A stretch of 64,000 nt of DNA from Engraulis encrasicolus (taxonomy: Eukaryota > Chordata > Actinopteri > Clupeiformes > Engraulidae): assembly GCF_034702125.1 (NCBI RefSeq), contig NC_085870.1:4436753-4500752 (forward strand), given 5' to 3'. Under the pieces are notes generated by a model, which had not been told where the DNA came from, searched no databases, and saw only the letters and a program-made list of their open reading frames with translations. Position numbers and translations under genes: made by a program. The stretch's first letter is position 1. Each line of letters begins with the position of its first letter. Positions 22,292-33,174 of the stretch are shown piece after piece.

Positions 22292-23904
22292 TGCATTCAC
22301 ATGGAGGGCTACACACAGTGGGCCTCAATGACCGTAGACGGGGAATAGACGGCGAGGGCCCTAAGCGCACCGCGTCAGATGTATAGGGGTTATGGATCTT
22401 GGTAACTGGGAGATTTCCAACCCTAATCGTGCAAGACGACCTGTTCTTTTGATCCCCATCCCCAAGGTCTGGGGGACCTATGGCGACCTCTCTGCCTGTT
22501 TTGGGGAGGAGGTTGAAAGCTTGAAAGCTGGTTGTTGCTTCTTAACCCATTTTAGTCTAAAGTCCTTTTTGGGAAAAGGTGCCCTCTCCTAGCCTGGTAA
22601 ACCAGCGCCACCCGCTGGACGCCGGAGTTTTTCAGCTAGCGAGTGGGTCTGGCCTCGGATCTGAGAACGTTTGAACGCTGTGCCCTGAGTCAGGCAAACC
22701 CAATCACAACGCAGCGATTTGTTTTGAATCAGGCGGGCGGGGTTTTGAGGGAGTGACAACGAACCTCGCAACACCGTTGGGAAAGCACATCAACGGCAAA
22801 GATCACCGATTGGTCAGAGTGCCGGCACAATTTGAAAAAAAACAACAGGTTGTTCTCATCAATCTTCGGAGGTATCGTTCATCGGGGCCAGACTAAATTA
22901 CTCCGGTCTCACATTTAAGCTGGTTTATCAGGCTAGCCCTCTCCCTATTGAAACCTAAATATCTCAGCCCCCGAAACACATAAAACCATGAAATAGTTGC
23001 ATTTAAAAGCTAGAACCTTCATTTTGCACTCGAATGTGTTCATTCAACTCTAACTTACCCGAATTATTAATAAAACAGAGGTACTTCGGTGGATGTCTGA
23101 CTTACACGATGAGGACACCCCATAGAGAGAGATGTCAAACGAAAATCGACTGAAAGAGAACTGCATTTTATGCCTCACCCCCCCAAATGGCCATTTTTTT
23201 CCTTTTTCCTATTTTTTTCTGGCATCAACCGCCCAATATGGCAACACTGGGTGCACATTGCTAGCGCTGGCTTGGACCCCCTTTGTCTTCAGAAACCTTA
23301 TCTCCCTGTAACAATACTCAGATAGGCTGTGGCATTCCAAAGTCAACTGAAACTACGAGGCCCATATCGAGCCAAAAAAATATCCCTACGCCTCTACACC
23401 ACCAGTGTGAACCGTTGATACAAGGCAGGGTGGGATCCATGTTCTCTTGTTTCACACAAAAAAATTCTGACCATACCACCAGAGTGTTGCAACACAAATC
23501 AAGACTCATCAGACCAGCCAACATTTTCCAATCTTCTCTTGTCCAATTCTGGTGAGCCAGTGAGAATAATAACCTCGTTTCCCTGCACTTTGGGCAGTTT
23601 ATGCTGTGTAAAAGCCTTAATGAATGACACATTTACTATAATCAGTCTTTAAATAATGACCCAATATACCCAAATACAAAGTAAATTAAAAATGTTTTTA
23701 TTACATACTATGTATTTCTGATCGCGGTGAATGTATCTGTAACACCTGCTCTCTACCACGGGCACTTTTAAAGGATACAACAAAGAGAAGGACAAAACAA
23801 ACAAAAAAGCTAAAACGGCTCCCAAAATAAATCCTCAAACGGCTCCCATTAAGGAGCCGGTTCCTCTCGTTCACATCAAAGAGTTTCACAGCACGAAAAG
23901 GGGG
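22292..23904. other. Interval with a nested repeat and no gene
   Basis: A copy of the CCATTTTAGTCTAAAGTCC repeat runs from about 22545 to 23060 and is split by an element at 22590-22935. No coding exon was recognised from 23060 to 23900; it may include the unrecognisable 5' part of the DIRS relic. Confidence 0.5.
22590..22935. mobile_element. Non-autonomous DNA element, TAGCCTGGTAAACC ends
   Basis: TAGCCTGGTAAACCAGC / GCTGGTTTATCAGGCTA termini (one arm imperfect) with GCCCTCTCC on both sides (22581-22589, 22936-22944), inserted in an older repeat. Confidence 0.75.
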
Positions 23905-26600
23905 ATCTATGTCCATGTGGACAAGGTACTTTGTCAGTCGATTCGCCCCAACGATTGGTTTGTCGCGATAGATGTGGCAGACGCATTTGATCACATAGAA
24001 GTTTTTCCCGCACACAGAAAATTCCTGCGATTCGCTTTCCAGGGCATCACATACAAATTCCTAACTCTGCCCTTTGGGCTAGCCCTGGCACCCCGGTGCT
24101 TCAGCAAGTGCGTGGATGCAGCTTTAGCCCTGCTTCGTTTCAGGGGGATAAGAATTCTGTCGTATCTAGATGATTTTCTTCTATGTGCTCATTCGAGGGA
24201 ACAAGCCCTACTAGATTCCAGGACAGTGTTGACACATTTAGAGAATCTAGGATTCAAGATAAATCTGGAAAAGAGTCAGCTGGAGCCCATCCAGTGCACA
24301 AATTACCTAGGCCTCCACCTACACTCCCTCACATACCAGGTCAGGCTATCGGACGAGAGAGTAGCCTCTTTCTCTCAATGCCTCGATCGTTTTAATTTTC
24401 AGAGGGTAGTAACCTTCAGGAAATGGCTTACACAATCTCAGTAGTGAAATGGGGTCTTCTCGTGATGAGAGAGTTTCAACAGTGGGTGAAGGTGCTACGC
24501 CTTTGCTCCCGTCGCCACCTAGACCGCAGGGTCAAGGTGACCAGCGCATGCGAGGTGGCCCTCCGAGACTGGAGGGACCCAGAAGTACTGACCACAGGTG
24601 TACCCCTTGGGGGTGTGTCGTCGAGAATGACACTGACAACAGATGCCTCCCATAGAGGGCTAGGGGGCACCACTGGGGGGCAGAACAGTCAACGGCTTGT
24701 GGCCTCAACAGTTGAAGACAGAACACATAAACTATCTAGAACTGCAGTGTTCTGGGCTGTGAAACATTTCCAGGTCATACTGAGAAACAATCACGTGTTA
24801 ACAGACAACACAACAGTGGTAGCTTATATCAATCGCCAGGGCAGAACACGATCACTAAAGCTACACAGGCTAGCGAGAAGACTGTTGCTCTGGTGCGGAG
24901 CAGAGGTCCTGTCAGTTTGCACAACACATGTACCAGGGGTACTGAACAGGGGCGCCGATCTGTTATTGAGATGGAACCCCTTATACGGAGATTGGACTCT
25001 CCACCCCCAAGTAATACCCCAGGTGTGGGAGAGGTTCGGACAGGGCACCGTAGATCTCTTCGCCTCGTGAGAAAACGCTCAGTGCCCTCTGTATTTTTCT
25101 CAAACGGATGGAAATGCACCGCTGGGTGTGGATGCGCTGGCTCACCAGTGGCCAAACGCCCTGCTTTACGCATTCCCTCCCATCGGTCTAATATGCCACT
25201 GATATTAATAGCCCCACATTGGCCATCCAAACAGTGGGTAGCGGAGATTGTGCAGATGTTGGAGGGCCCCCCGTGGCCCCTACCTCTTCGGAGAGACCTG
25301 GTCTCTCAGGCGAGAGGAGAAATGTATCACCCACATCCAGACAGACTGGCACTATGGGCTTGGCCCGTGAAAGGTGGAACTTAGACGCTGTGGGCCTACC
25401 CCCAGCTGTTATAGAAACAATACAGGGAGCTAGAGCATCCTCTACCCAGAATCTATATGGCTGTAAATGGCGAGTGTTCTGAGGCATGGTGTGCACAGAA
25501 GGACATCTTAGCTTTTCAGTGCTCAGTGGTACAGCTTCTCAGCTTTCTACAAGACCTGTTAGAGAAGGGTAAGGCCTTCTCCACCATAAAAGTTTATCTA
25601 TCTCAGCTTGCCATGTAGGTTTTGCGGAGAAGTCAGCGGGACAGCACCCCTTAGTGTGTAGCTTGCGCGAGACGCAAACGCCCTGTATCCAGACCGTTGG
25701 TCCCGCTGTGGGACTTAGCCCTAGTTCTGGACGCCCTATGCGCATACCCCTTCGAACATCTGGAGGAGGTCAGCCTTAAGTTTCTCTCCATCAAGACGGC
25801 CTTGACCACAGCGAGTGAGTGAATTGCAGGCCTTCTCAGTGAAGCCCTCATGTTTACAATTTGCCACTGATTTTAAGAGGGTACGCATTAAGCTGGGCTT
25901 ACACTGTGCGACTTGCCCCGATTTGGCACTCGCACGACTTTTTGAGAGTCGGGCCGATTTCTTGCTCAATCGCAGGTCAATCGTGAGTCTCGCATCGTGC
26001 AGTGTACATGGGGTAACGACAAGCGATTTCGCCTCACGATCGTGCAATCGCAGGGTCGCAAGAAAATCAAAACGGTTTGACATTCTGGTCGTGGCTCGTG
26101 CGTAAATCGCACAGTTAAAGCAGTGCTACGACCCAATTTGACACTTCACATGCACAAATGAATAGGGCCGTGCAATTCGCTGTTGAGCGCGACCTCATCT
26201 CCACCTCAGGTGCGCATGTTCCCTCCTCTGCAGACCGGGGAAACATGCCTGTCGCGTCGTACGGTGGAAGCATTTCGCTCGCATCCGACTGACGGCTCGT
26301 GTAGTGTGAGGACGTGAGTCTTGAGCTGTGAACTTTTAAACAGTGAAATTCCATTGTGCAGTGTGAGCAGAAGCTTAAGACCCACGAGTGAAAATATCGC
26401 ACAGTGTATGCCCGGCTTTAGACCCAACCCGGGGTTTGTGCCTAAAAAACTATGCTTAAAAGTGTCAGACAGTGGAGTTGGAGGCTTTCTATAGACTGGA
26501 CGTCTCAGGGCCGTCCCTAGCTCACGCAGTCCTGGGAGTAGACTCAGCTGCTGTGACGTAAGCACCACGACACATCAGCGAGGGTATAGTAGACTCTATA
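23905..26600 (+). mobile_element. DIRS-type retrotransposon relic (RT, RNase H, tyrosine recombinase remains)
   Basis: A retrotransposon pol region broken into frames. The first (about 23917-24444) holds a reverse transcriptase core: AIDVADAF, LPFGLALAPRCFSKC, and the catalytic SYLDDFLL. The second (about 24423-25070) has an RNase H-like start (LTTDASHRGLGG) and the DNTTVVAYINRQGRT and HVPGVLNRGADLL segments usual in DIRS/Ngaro elements. A third (to about 25482) continues with APHWPSKQWV. From about 25400 to 26580 are recombinase-like pieces (SLKFLSIKTALTTA; VSGPSLAHAVLGVDSAA), with stops and frameshifts and a MITE inserted at 25888-26420. Frameshifts near 24430 and 25060 and several stops show it is dead. 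It is a transposable element, not a host gene. Confidence 0.8.
25888..26420 (-). mobile_element. MITE, family B, copy 2, inside the DIRS recombinase region
   Basis: The inverse of 20307-20798: TTAAGCTGGGCTTACACTG ... GTATGCCCGGCTTTA. It interrupts the recombinase-like remains. Confidence 0.8.
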
Positions 26601-29034
26601 CTGGTGCGTGCAATACGGGAGTGGGCTATATCTCCCATAGTGAAACACCGAACGAAGTTAGAAAAAGAACGTAAGGTTACGACCGTTGTGCGGATCATCC
26701 AGCAGATCATTGGAAAATCTGCGAAATAGCGTGGCCTCGAACATTTGCCACTTTGTTGCCTAACCATAATCGCTCACACACTCAGCCTCGAACATTGTAA
26801 CATCGATCAGAAAAGACTGTTTATGTAGAGGAGGCGTTCTCATTGCAAAATGGGAAAAAATCGCCACCTCTGATTGAGCTGTCAAAATGCTCCCTCCACC
26901 CTTTTCACTCAAGAATTTGAATCGACTGGATTGTAAAATGGCTGAACATGGTAATAAGAAATGCACTGGTGGGGATGTTTTGAAAATATGATTCCGGTCA
27001 TCAAAAGACAGACATCTGCCAAAACAAAGCCACAATACGCTATCTGCTATCTGGGAATCTCTAAACAGGGCTTGTTTATCCCCATAGCACATAATTTCAT
27101 ATGGCAACAATTTGCCTTGCGAGCCCACGTCGCATTGAAACCAAACCAACAGCAAATGACTGCATTAAACAACCCGTAGCCAGGCCCTGATCCCAAACAC
27201 TTTCTCCAGTCATGTATTTGCACAAACTCAGCTCAGTCTCTTTCTTATGGCACGTTCCTTAACTTGCTCAAACGAGAGGCTCATGTTTTTTTTTAACTGA
27301 TCAGCAGCCGCACGTTCTAATTAAACTCCGCACGAATGATTGCACACCCCTGTCCGTGAAATAAATAAGGTAATGGTTAGGCCTATTAAAATAGTCCTAC
27401 GTGGACCATGGCCGATTGAAACGTCTTCCACGGAAGATGAGGCAGCGTAAATCGATAGAACACCACTATCGAGTAAGGCTACCGGTCGCTCATCTCGACG
27501 AGGCAACATATCTCGACAGAACACCGTAACCCCCGGTTCTTTAATAACAGAGTGAGGTATTTCACCTGTCTTTCCCTCCTTGCACAAAGTGTTAGGTGGG
27601 GAAGAAACCGTGAATGATGGCTTTCCAGAGGGTCGACTGGGTATACCCTAGGGAGCGGAGCCTGAACGAGTCGACCTGTCTGTCTCTGACAGACGTAATG
27701 TCATAGAGCTTCCGTAAGTTGGTCACGCCTAGGGTGGGCGATATGGGCAAAAAAAATTATCTCGATAAGTTTTAGAATTTTCACGATAACGATAATTTGA
27801 CGATAATTTCCAAAAACACTTGCAAAAATCAGTAGGGCCTATTTCAGGAGGGGGGGGGGGGGTAATCAATGTGTTTGAATTGTACTGTATGGGAATTTGG
27901 CAGGGCAGGATGAGTAAAGCAGAACATTTGCAGGCCTATGTAGCCTAAACTGCATGTTACCAAGAGGTCTGCATAAATGATGGCATGTCTACACTAGGCT
28001 ACATCACAAAGCATGGCAGTATAACAAAGCTACACATTTATGCTGTGTATTATTTGTGCATGATTCCAGACTAATTTCAATTCTGCACTGGAGGTAGTAG
28101 TGCTGCATTTGTGTTGTAACTGGGGAGGGACAGAGAGTTGGGAGAAATGCTGTGCTGAAGAGCTTTTGAATTTAATAACATGCATATGCTCTGGTCTGTA
28201 AAGTTCATCACTTTGCATGAAAACATATCCATGTAGATAAAAAAAAATAGTTTTATAATGTATTGCTTATGATTATGTTAGATGACAGCCATTTTTGACT
28301 GGGAAAGTGCATGGATAGGAAACTAGGGCAGCTGCAAATTGCGCCAGTCTAACTGAACAGTACTTGTCCACCTAAGCAGTTATGCCATCTATACATGCAG
28401 GTGGGTGTTTGAGTAGTGAGTAACAGCCACTAGACTAGTTCGCTAACTAGCATGCTAACTAGCGATTTCTCAGACCAGAGACAAAGCTGTTTATCTTCCT
28501 AACTATTTGGCTTTCCATAATTACAGGCGGCTGCTAATTAAAGCACATAGTTTCAAAACGCCCTCAGCATCATGCAATGGCTGGTTTAATGGTTGAATTC
28601 CTCATGTAAATCCACCATTTGGATAACAGCAACTCTCCTCCACTGCCCAGCAGCAGCAGCGCTGCACGAGTGAAACGGAAATCTCTCTCTCCCTGTCTGG
28701 CAAAACGCTGCAGCCCGCCCCCCTCAGCACTGTCTGCTCATTGGTTCACAGACTTCATTCTCCAGTTCACAACAACATTACTATTGGCTGAAAGGGTTGG
28801 CTGTCGTCGCTGTCTGAATGAGTCCTGTCACAGCGCTTTTGTTGATTTTAGCGACTTCATAAAAATATCTCGATATTGCAAAATTACTCATCGTCAAAAC
28901 AACATTTACGATAATTTCGCAGACGGTATATATCGCCCACCCTTAGTCACGCCCTAAGTGATTCCCATAGTGAAACACCTCACTCTGTTATCAAAGAACC
29001 GGGGATTACGGTCATAACCTTACGTTTTGTTGAT
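26601..29034. other. DIRS-related terminal sequences, interrupted by a hAT-like element
   Basis: The motif CCCATAGTGAAACACC, with accompanying GTAAGGTTACGACCG or AAGAACCGGGGATTACGGT, occurs near 26633 and 28962 on the plus strand and inverted near 27525, suggesting terminal repeats of one or more DIRS-type elements. About 26760-27300 is unrecognised. The element at 27730-28945 splits this block. Confidence 0.45.
27730..28945 (+). mobile_element. hAT-like non-autonomous element, TAGGGTGGGCGATAT ends
   Basis: TAGGGTGGGCGATAT / ATATCGCCCACCCTTA ends with an exact 8-bp target duplication GTCACGCC (27722-27729, 28946-28953). The length is 1216 bp. Its interior matches that of 11968-13419, but its outer ~130 bp do not. 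Confidence 0.85.
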
Positions 29035-29150
29035 GGCTTGAACCAGTCAGGCCATTCTCCTCTGGCATCAACAAAGCATTTTTGCTCACAGAACTGCTGC
29101 TCACTGGATATTCTCTGTAAACCCCACAGATGATTGTGCGTGAATATCTC

Positions 29151-29696
29151 TGTGATGGAGTGACCATCACTAGGGTTGTGGGTGTGTTCTGACTAACATG
29201 CCAACGAGCCTGGCTCTTTGGTGTAGCGGTCAGAGCCCCAGTTTACTACTCCAGAAGGTCTGGGTTCGAGTCCCAGCTGGGCAACTCTACTCGCCACCAC
29301 TACAAATGGTGTCAGAAGTGGGATGGCTACCGTGAGGCCAATCGGAAGCGTACCCATGGTGTGTGAGCCGTAATTCCATGTGAGGGACCCCCAGGATTGG
29401 TGACCCCCGTGTGAGGGACCCCAGTGATGGGTGAAGCATTGATGATGGGGCACACTGGATGGGAGAAGCATGATGGGCAGTTGCGTGAGGGACACCATGA
29501 GTGTGTGAAGCGCACGGGTGCACTTCCCGAAGGGGAAGGCAGTGTGATGGAGTGACCATCACTAGGGTTGTGGGTGTGTTCTGACTAACATGCCAACGAG
29601 CCTGGCTCTTTGGTGTAGCGGTCAGAGCCCCAGTTTACTACTCCAGAAGGTCTGGGTTCGAGTCCCAGCTGGGCAACTCTACTCCCCTTCACTACA
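29151..29696 (+). mobile_element. TRIM: miniature LTR retroelement with tRNA-like sequence in its LTRs
   Basis: Two nearly identical 154-bp LTRs (29151-29304, 29543-29696), each TGTGATGG...ACTACA, flanked by the 5-bp duplication ATCTC. Two bases after the left LTR is TGGTGTCAGAAGTGGGA, a primer-binding site of the tRNA-Leu type. Just before the right LTR is a purine run, GAAGGGGAAGGCAG. The roughly 238 bp between have no coding capacity. Each LTR carries a tRNA-like unit with an A-box (TGGTGTAGCGGTCA) and B-box (GGTTCGAGTCC) and 7-bp acceptor-like ends GCCTGGC / GCTGGGC. The anticodon arm does not fold well, so it is not a working tRNA, but it could be a Pol III promoter. Confidence 0.85.
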
Positions 29697-29706
29697 ATCT
29701 CAGTAG

Positions 29707-30941
29707 CACTGTTGGGAAAGTTACTCAAAAACTGTAATGCACTACTTATTACATGTTACTGTCATTTAAAAGTAATGCCTTACATTACAACATTACTTTT
29801 TTTTAAAAGTAAGGCATTACACTACTTTTGCATTACTTTTAGTTACTTTAGCCAAAATGACTGGAAATAAGGATTTGGCAATCTACAGTGCAAATCTATG
29901 AGGTGGCATGACTTTCACCTACCATCCACAAGTCATTTTGGAAGCCTGCAGACTGAAAACAAACATTTTCAGGAATTGCGTCTTACCCACATACAATAAG
30001 GCCTAAGAAAAATAAAAGTTTGGTTCCGGTTGGTTGTCAGGTTTGGTCGTCGTCCGGTCGTTTTTTTTTTTTTTTCCCCAATTTTTTTTTCAATTTCTTT
30101 TTTTTCATGTCCGACCCCCCAACCCCCCACATGCGCCAGATTTTGTCATAAACGTTGTTGAACAATGCCAAGGACGATAGTGGAGTTGAGGCTTGATAAG
30201 TACAGCTGAAGCTACAATGAAATATAATAAGCATTAATGAGCCAAGAGGCCTATAATATTTTATTTCAAATTGATTTATTTCAATTTTAGTGATGTTTAG
30301 TTGAACAAAAGTGAGGGGGGTGCAACATACTCATCCCCCCCGTCGGATAGCCTTCCCTGCCGTGTCCCTGTCTCGTGCGAATGGGATGCATCCCCTCCTT
30401 TCCTGACTAATTTGGTGGTGCTATGGCACCTCTTCAAATCGTCAAATTGTTTGTAGGCTACTGTTTTTCGACGTGGAAAGCGGTTTGGGTTTCAAGTACA
30501 GTGTGCATTTAACTTAAATGTTCTTGGTGTCCTTATTTTCAATGGAGTCAAAGTAGTGGGCATATACCCATCTTGAAAATGAGCAAGCTGGATCTTCTGG
30601 ATCGGTCATCCTTTGTCAGCCTGCCATTTCGAGAGACGAAGCGTGAAAGAGGAAGCAATGTTCTGTGTGAAACTTTAAAATCTCTGCGCACAGTGCGCGG
30701 ACGTAGGCTATCGTAGACAATAGCTTATCTCGCGGTGATCCACGAACATTGTATAAAGAAAACAAAATAAGCACACAAAATTTAGGTGAAAAAAATATGT
30801 TGTAATGTGCAAGTTACTTGCATTGTAACGAGGACATATTACCGATTTTCCCCCCTGTAATCAGTTACATTACTGCGTTACTCAAAAAGGTAATGCATTA
30901 CAGTAATTAGTTACTTTTGTAACGAGTTACTCCCAACACTG
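29707..30941. mobile_element. hAT-like non-autonomous element, CACTGTTGGGA ends
   Basis: CACTGTTGGGAAAGTTACTC and GAGTTACTCCCAACACTG ends with an 8-bp target duplication CTCAGTAG (29699-29706, 30942-30949). The length is 1235 bp. The duplication overlaps the right ATCTC flank of the TRIM, so this insertion is the younger. Confidence 0.85.
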
Positions 30942-31190
30942 CTCAGTAGATCAGCAGTTTCTGAAATACTCAAACCAAGCACACCTGGCAACAACAACCA
31001 TGCCATGTTCAAAGTAACTTAAATCCCTTTTATTCCCCATCCAGATGTTCAGTTTGAACTGCATCAGATCGTCTTGGCCATGCCTAAATGCATTGAGTTG
31101 GTGCCATATGATTGACTGATTAGAAATTTGTGTCAATGAGCAGTTGGAAAAGTGTGCCTGTTAAAGTGGCCGGCTGGTGGGTGTTAATTA

Positions 31191-32190
31191 ACTAGGCCCT
31201 ATAAGAAGTACATGTTCACACATTTGTATTGTTTTGACAATATTATTGACTACGGTATATACAATCAATGGACGATATGCAAATATAAACGTTTTTTTTT
31301 TTAAATATCACACAAACTATTTACAGTCCACAGTAATGAACTGCTGTCAGCTGTTTCAAAACTACGACAACTTCAATGGTACTGGCTGAAGGGGCAATGA
31401 AATGATTGGCCCTAAAAATAAATAAATAATGTAATCACATGATCGTCTCACGAGTGGCACATTCCCATGGCACAGACTGAACAGAATAATAATGTCCTCT
31501 TGAACTCCGCACAAACTCACTCATCTGTATTCTCCCACGCAAGGTGATCACACACACAGACGCTCACACATGCAGACACACACACTCACACATGCAGACA
31601 CACACACTCACACATGCAGACACACATACTTACACACTGTGTGGGTCTTTCTTTGTTATCCCACTGCTCTGCTTTGATACTTTCATTGGTTTGACACAGT
31701 GATGTATAGGCTACTGTCTGCGGTGGGTTTACTGTATATTTGGGAGCGGGAAAGGATCTGCACACTGCTTGCAAAAGACTTCATTTATTAAGTTGCTCCT
31801 AATAAATTAAGTCTTTTGCAAGCAGTGTGCAGATCCTTGCCCGCTCCTACATGTGACAGTTTTTTGATTTGGCACCTGCTGATGCTTTTTTGCTGGATGT
31901 GCGCACTTTCCACTGCACTCTTTTACTGTATATTTGAGCATTTTCTGAGGTGGCTATACTGTATATGTTTGTTGCTATTCTAAATAATGGATCAATCAAT
32001 TTTAGGTGGGTATACTGCGTATACCTGCGTTCTACGTAGTCTACACTATTGGTTTGACAAGGTAAGCCAAACTGTGCCCACTCAAAAATTCCCTGTCCGC
32101 ATATGCAGGCCTACATTTAGACACTTTATAATATGAATTACTGTTATGCTGTTGTGTAATTAACGGTGTCATGTACTGTGATGTGGATTG
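31191..32190. other. Interval upstream of receptor 4
   Basis: No coding exon. It holds CA-type microsatellite clusters (31548-31630), a long hairpin at about 31743-31850, and, at 31910-32046, one half of the GTGGGTATACTGCGTATACC MITE that is complete at 54719-54908. Confidence 0.5.
31743..31850. repeat. Long hairpin repeat
   Basis: GAGCGGGAAAGGATCTGCAC ... is mirrored by GTGCAGATCCTTGCCCGCTC; the arms are about 45 bp with a short loop near TTGCTCC. It is a relative of the hairpin at 43952. Confidence 0.8.
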
Positions 32191-32217
32191 CAGAACAGCT
32201 GTGGAGACTGTTGGGTG

Positions 32218-33174
32218 ATGAATTTGACTGTTGGGAGAGATGAGTTTGAGGAGGCCCTGGTGAAGAACCTCATCATTGTCGGCCTGGCTGTGATCATCAA
32301 CTGCATCAATGGGACCATCATCATGACTTTCTGCAGGAAAGCTGTCTTCCACACCGAGTCCCGGTACATCCTGTATATGAACCTGGTCGTCAACGACATG
32401 ATCATGGTCTGCTCCTCTGTGATCATGTACGTCTTGACCTACGCTCATCCCGTCTTCGAAGCCTCCTTCTGCCTCATTCTGGTCGTGGTCGGATCGACCA
32501 CTACCATGAACACCCCCATCATCCTGGCCGGCATGGCTATCGAGCGCTACATCGCCATCTGCAAGCCTCTCCACCACACTCAGATCTGCACCGTGCGCCG
32601 GACCTACGTCCTCATCGGCCTCACCTGGGGCATGGGGCTCATCCCCGCCCTCGTCGACGTGGTGATCGTCCGCGCCGTTCGCTCCGCGGGATTCTTTTCC
32701 ACCGCCGTCTTCTGTTACTACATCGTTATCTACAACACCCGATACCATAGGCAGAAGGCGCAGGTGGTCCAGGCCATGTACATGTCGTTCGTGTGGCTGT
32801 CGCTAATCTACACATACCTGAGGATATTCCTGACCGCCAAGGCGGCCACAGACGACAGCGGCTCCGCCAGTAAAGCCCAGAACACCATCTTGCTGCAGTG
32901 CATGCTGTCCTACCTCCCGCCTTTAGTTGACTCATTTCTACTAAGTTATTTCCCAGCCTATCGCACCAAAATAACGTTCCTGTTTTTCCTCCTCACAAAC
33001 ATTGTTCCGAGGCTGCTGAGTCCTCTGATATACGGCCTCAGAGATAAGACGTTTGCCAAGCACATGTCACGGTACTACTCGTGCGGCAGGGTGTGCTGTT
33101 CAAAAGGGAAACGGAAGAGGAAAAAGCTGTCCCTCGGCAGCAGCAATAAAAGAGTTGGCTCTTTGAAGACGTAA
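32218..33174 (+). CDS. Odorant receptor, or131-2-like, single coding exon, TM6 deletion (receptor 4)
   Basis: A 318-residue 7-TM receptor. The start at 32218 (MNLTVGRDEFEEALVKN) aligns with receptor 5 MNLTGRDGFEEALVKN and lies 25 bp after a good acceptor (GGATTGCAG, 32193), so an untranslated leader exon upstream is likely. Motifs: ILAGMAIERYIAICKPL, HTQICT, PRLLSPLIYGLRD, and a basic tail (KRKRKK). In TM6 the family segment LLHGxQLLxCMLSY is reduced to LLQCMLSY: 18 bp (six residues) are missing relative to receptor 5 between CTGCA and TGCATG, in frame. Losing about a third of a transmembrane helix would probably damage folding, so this may be a recently disabled gene despite its open frame. 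It has no intron where receptors 1, 2 and 5 have theirs. Confidence 0.85.
   Translation: MNLTVGRDEFEEALVKNLIIVGLAVIINCINGTIIMTFCRKAVFHTESRYILYMNLVVNDMIMVCSSVIMYVLTYAHPVFEASFCLILVVVGSTTTMNTPIILAGMAIERYIAICKPLHHTQICTVRRTYVLIGLTWGMGLIPALVDVVIVRAVRSAGFFSTAVFCYYIVIYNTRYHRQKAQVVQAMYMSFVWLSLIYTYLRIFLTAKAATDDSGSASKAQNTILLQCMLSYLPPLVDSFLLSYFPAYRTKITFLFFLLTNIVPRLLSPLIYGLRDKTFAKHMSRYYSCGRVCCSKGKRKRKKLSLGSSNKRVGSLKT

Larger units (their letters stand above)
29035..31190. repeat. Older interspersed repeat split by two later insertions
   Basis: The left part 29035-29150 (GAACTGCTGCTCACTGGATA ... GATGATTGTGCGTGAATATC) and the right part 30942-31190 (CAGTAGATCAGCAGTTTCTG ... AAGTGGCCGG) are the two halves of a repeat common in fish. 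The TRIM at 29151 went in first; a hAT-like element then landed in its right flank. Confidence 0.7.

Noticed and set aside
23917..25482. Host genes in the long open frames of this region
   Set aside because: They carry DIRS-type reverse transcriptase and RNase H motifs in shifted frames, so they are parts of one dead retroelement.
20307..26420. A composite transposon bounded by two inverted family B MITE copies around the DIRS element
   Set aside because: The right copy interrupts the recombinase-like remains rather than lying outside the element, and each copy is complete by itself; independent insertion is simpler.
29208..29285. A tRNA gene (also at 29600)
   Set aside because: A- and B-boxes and acceptor-like ends are present, but the anticodon arm does not form, and both copies sit at the same place in the LTRs of a TRIM.
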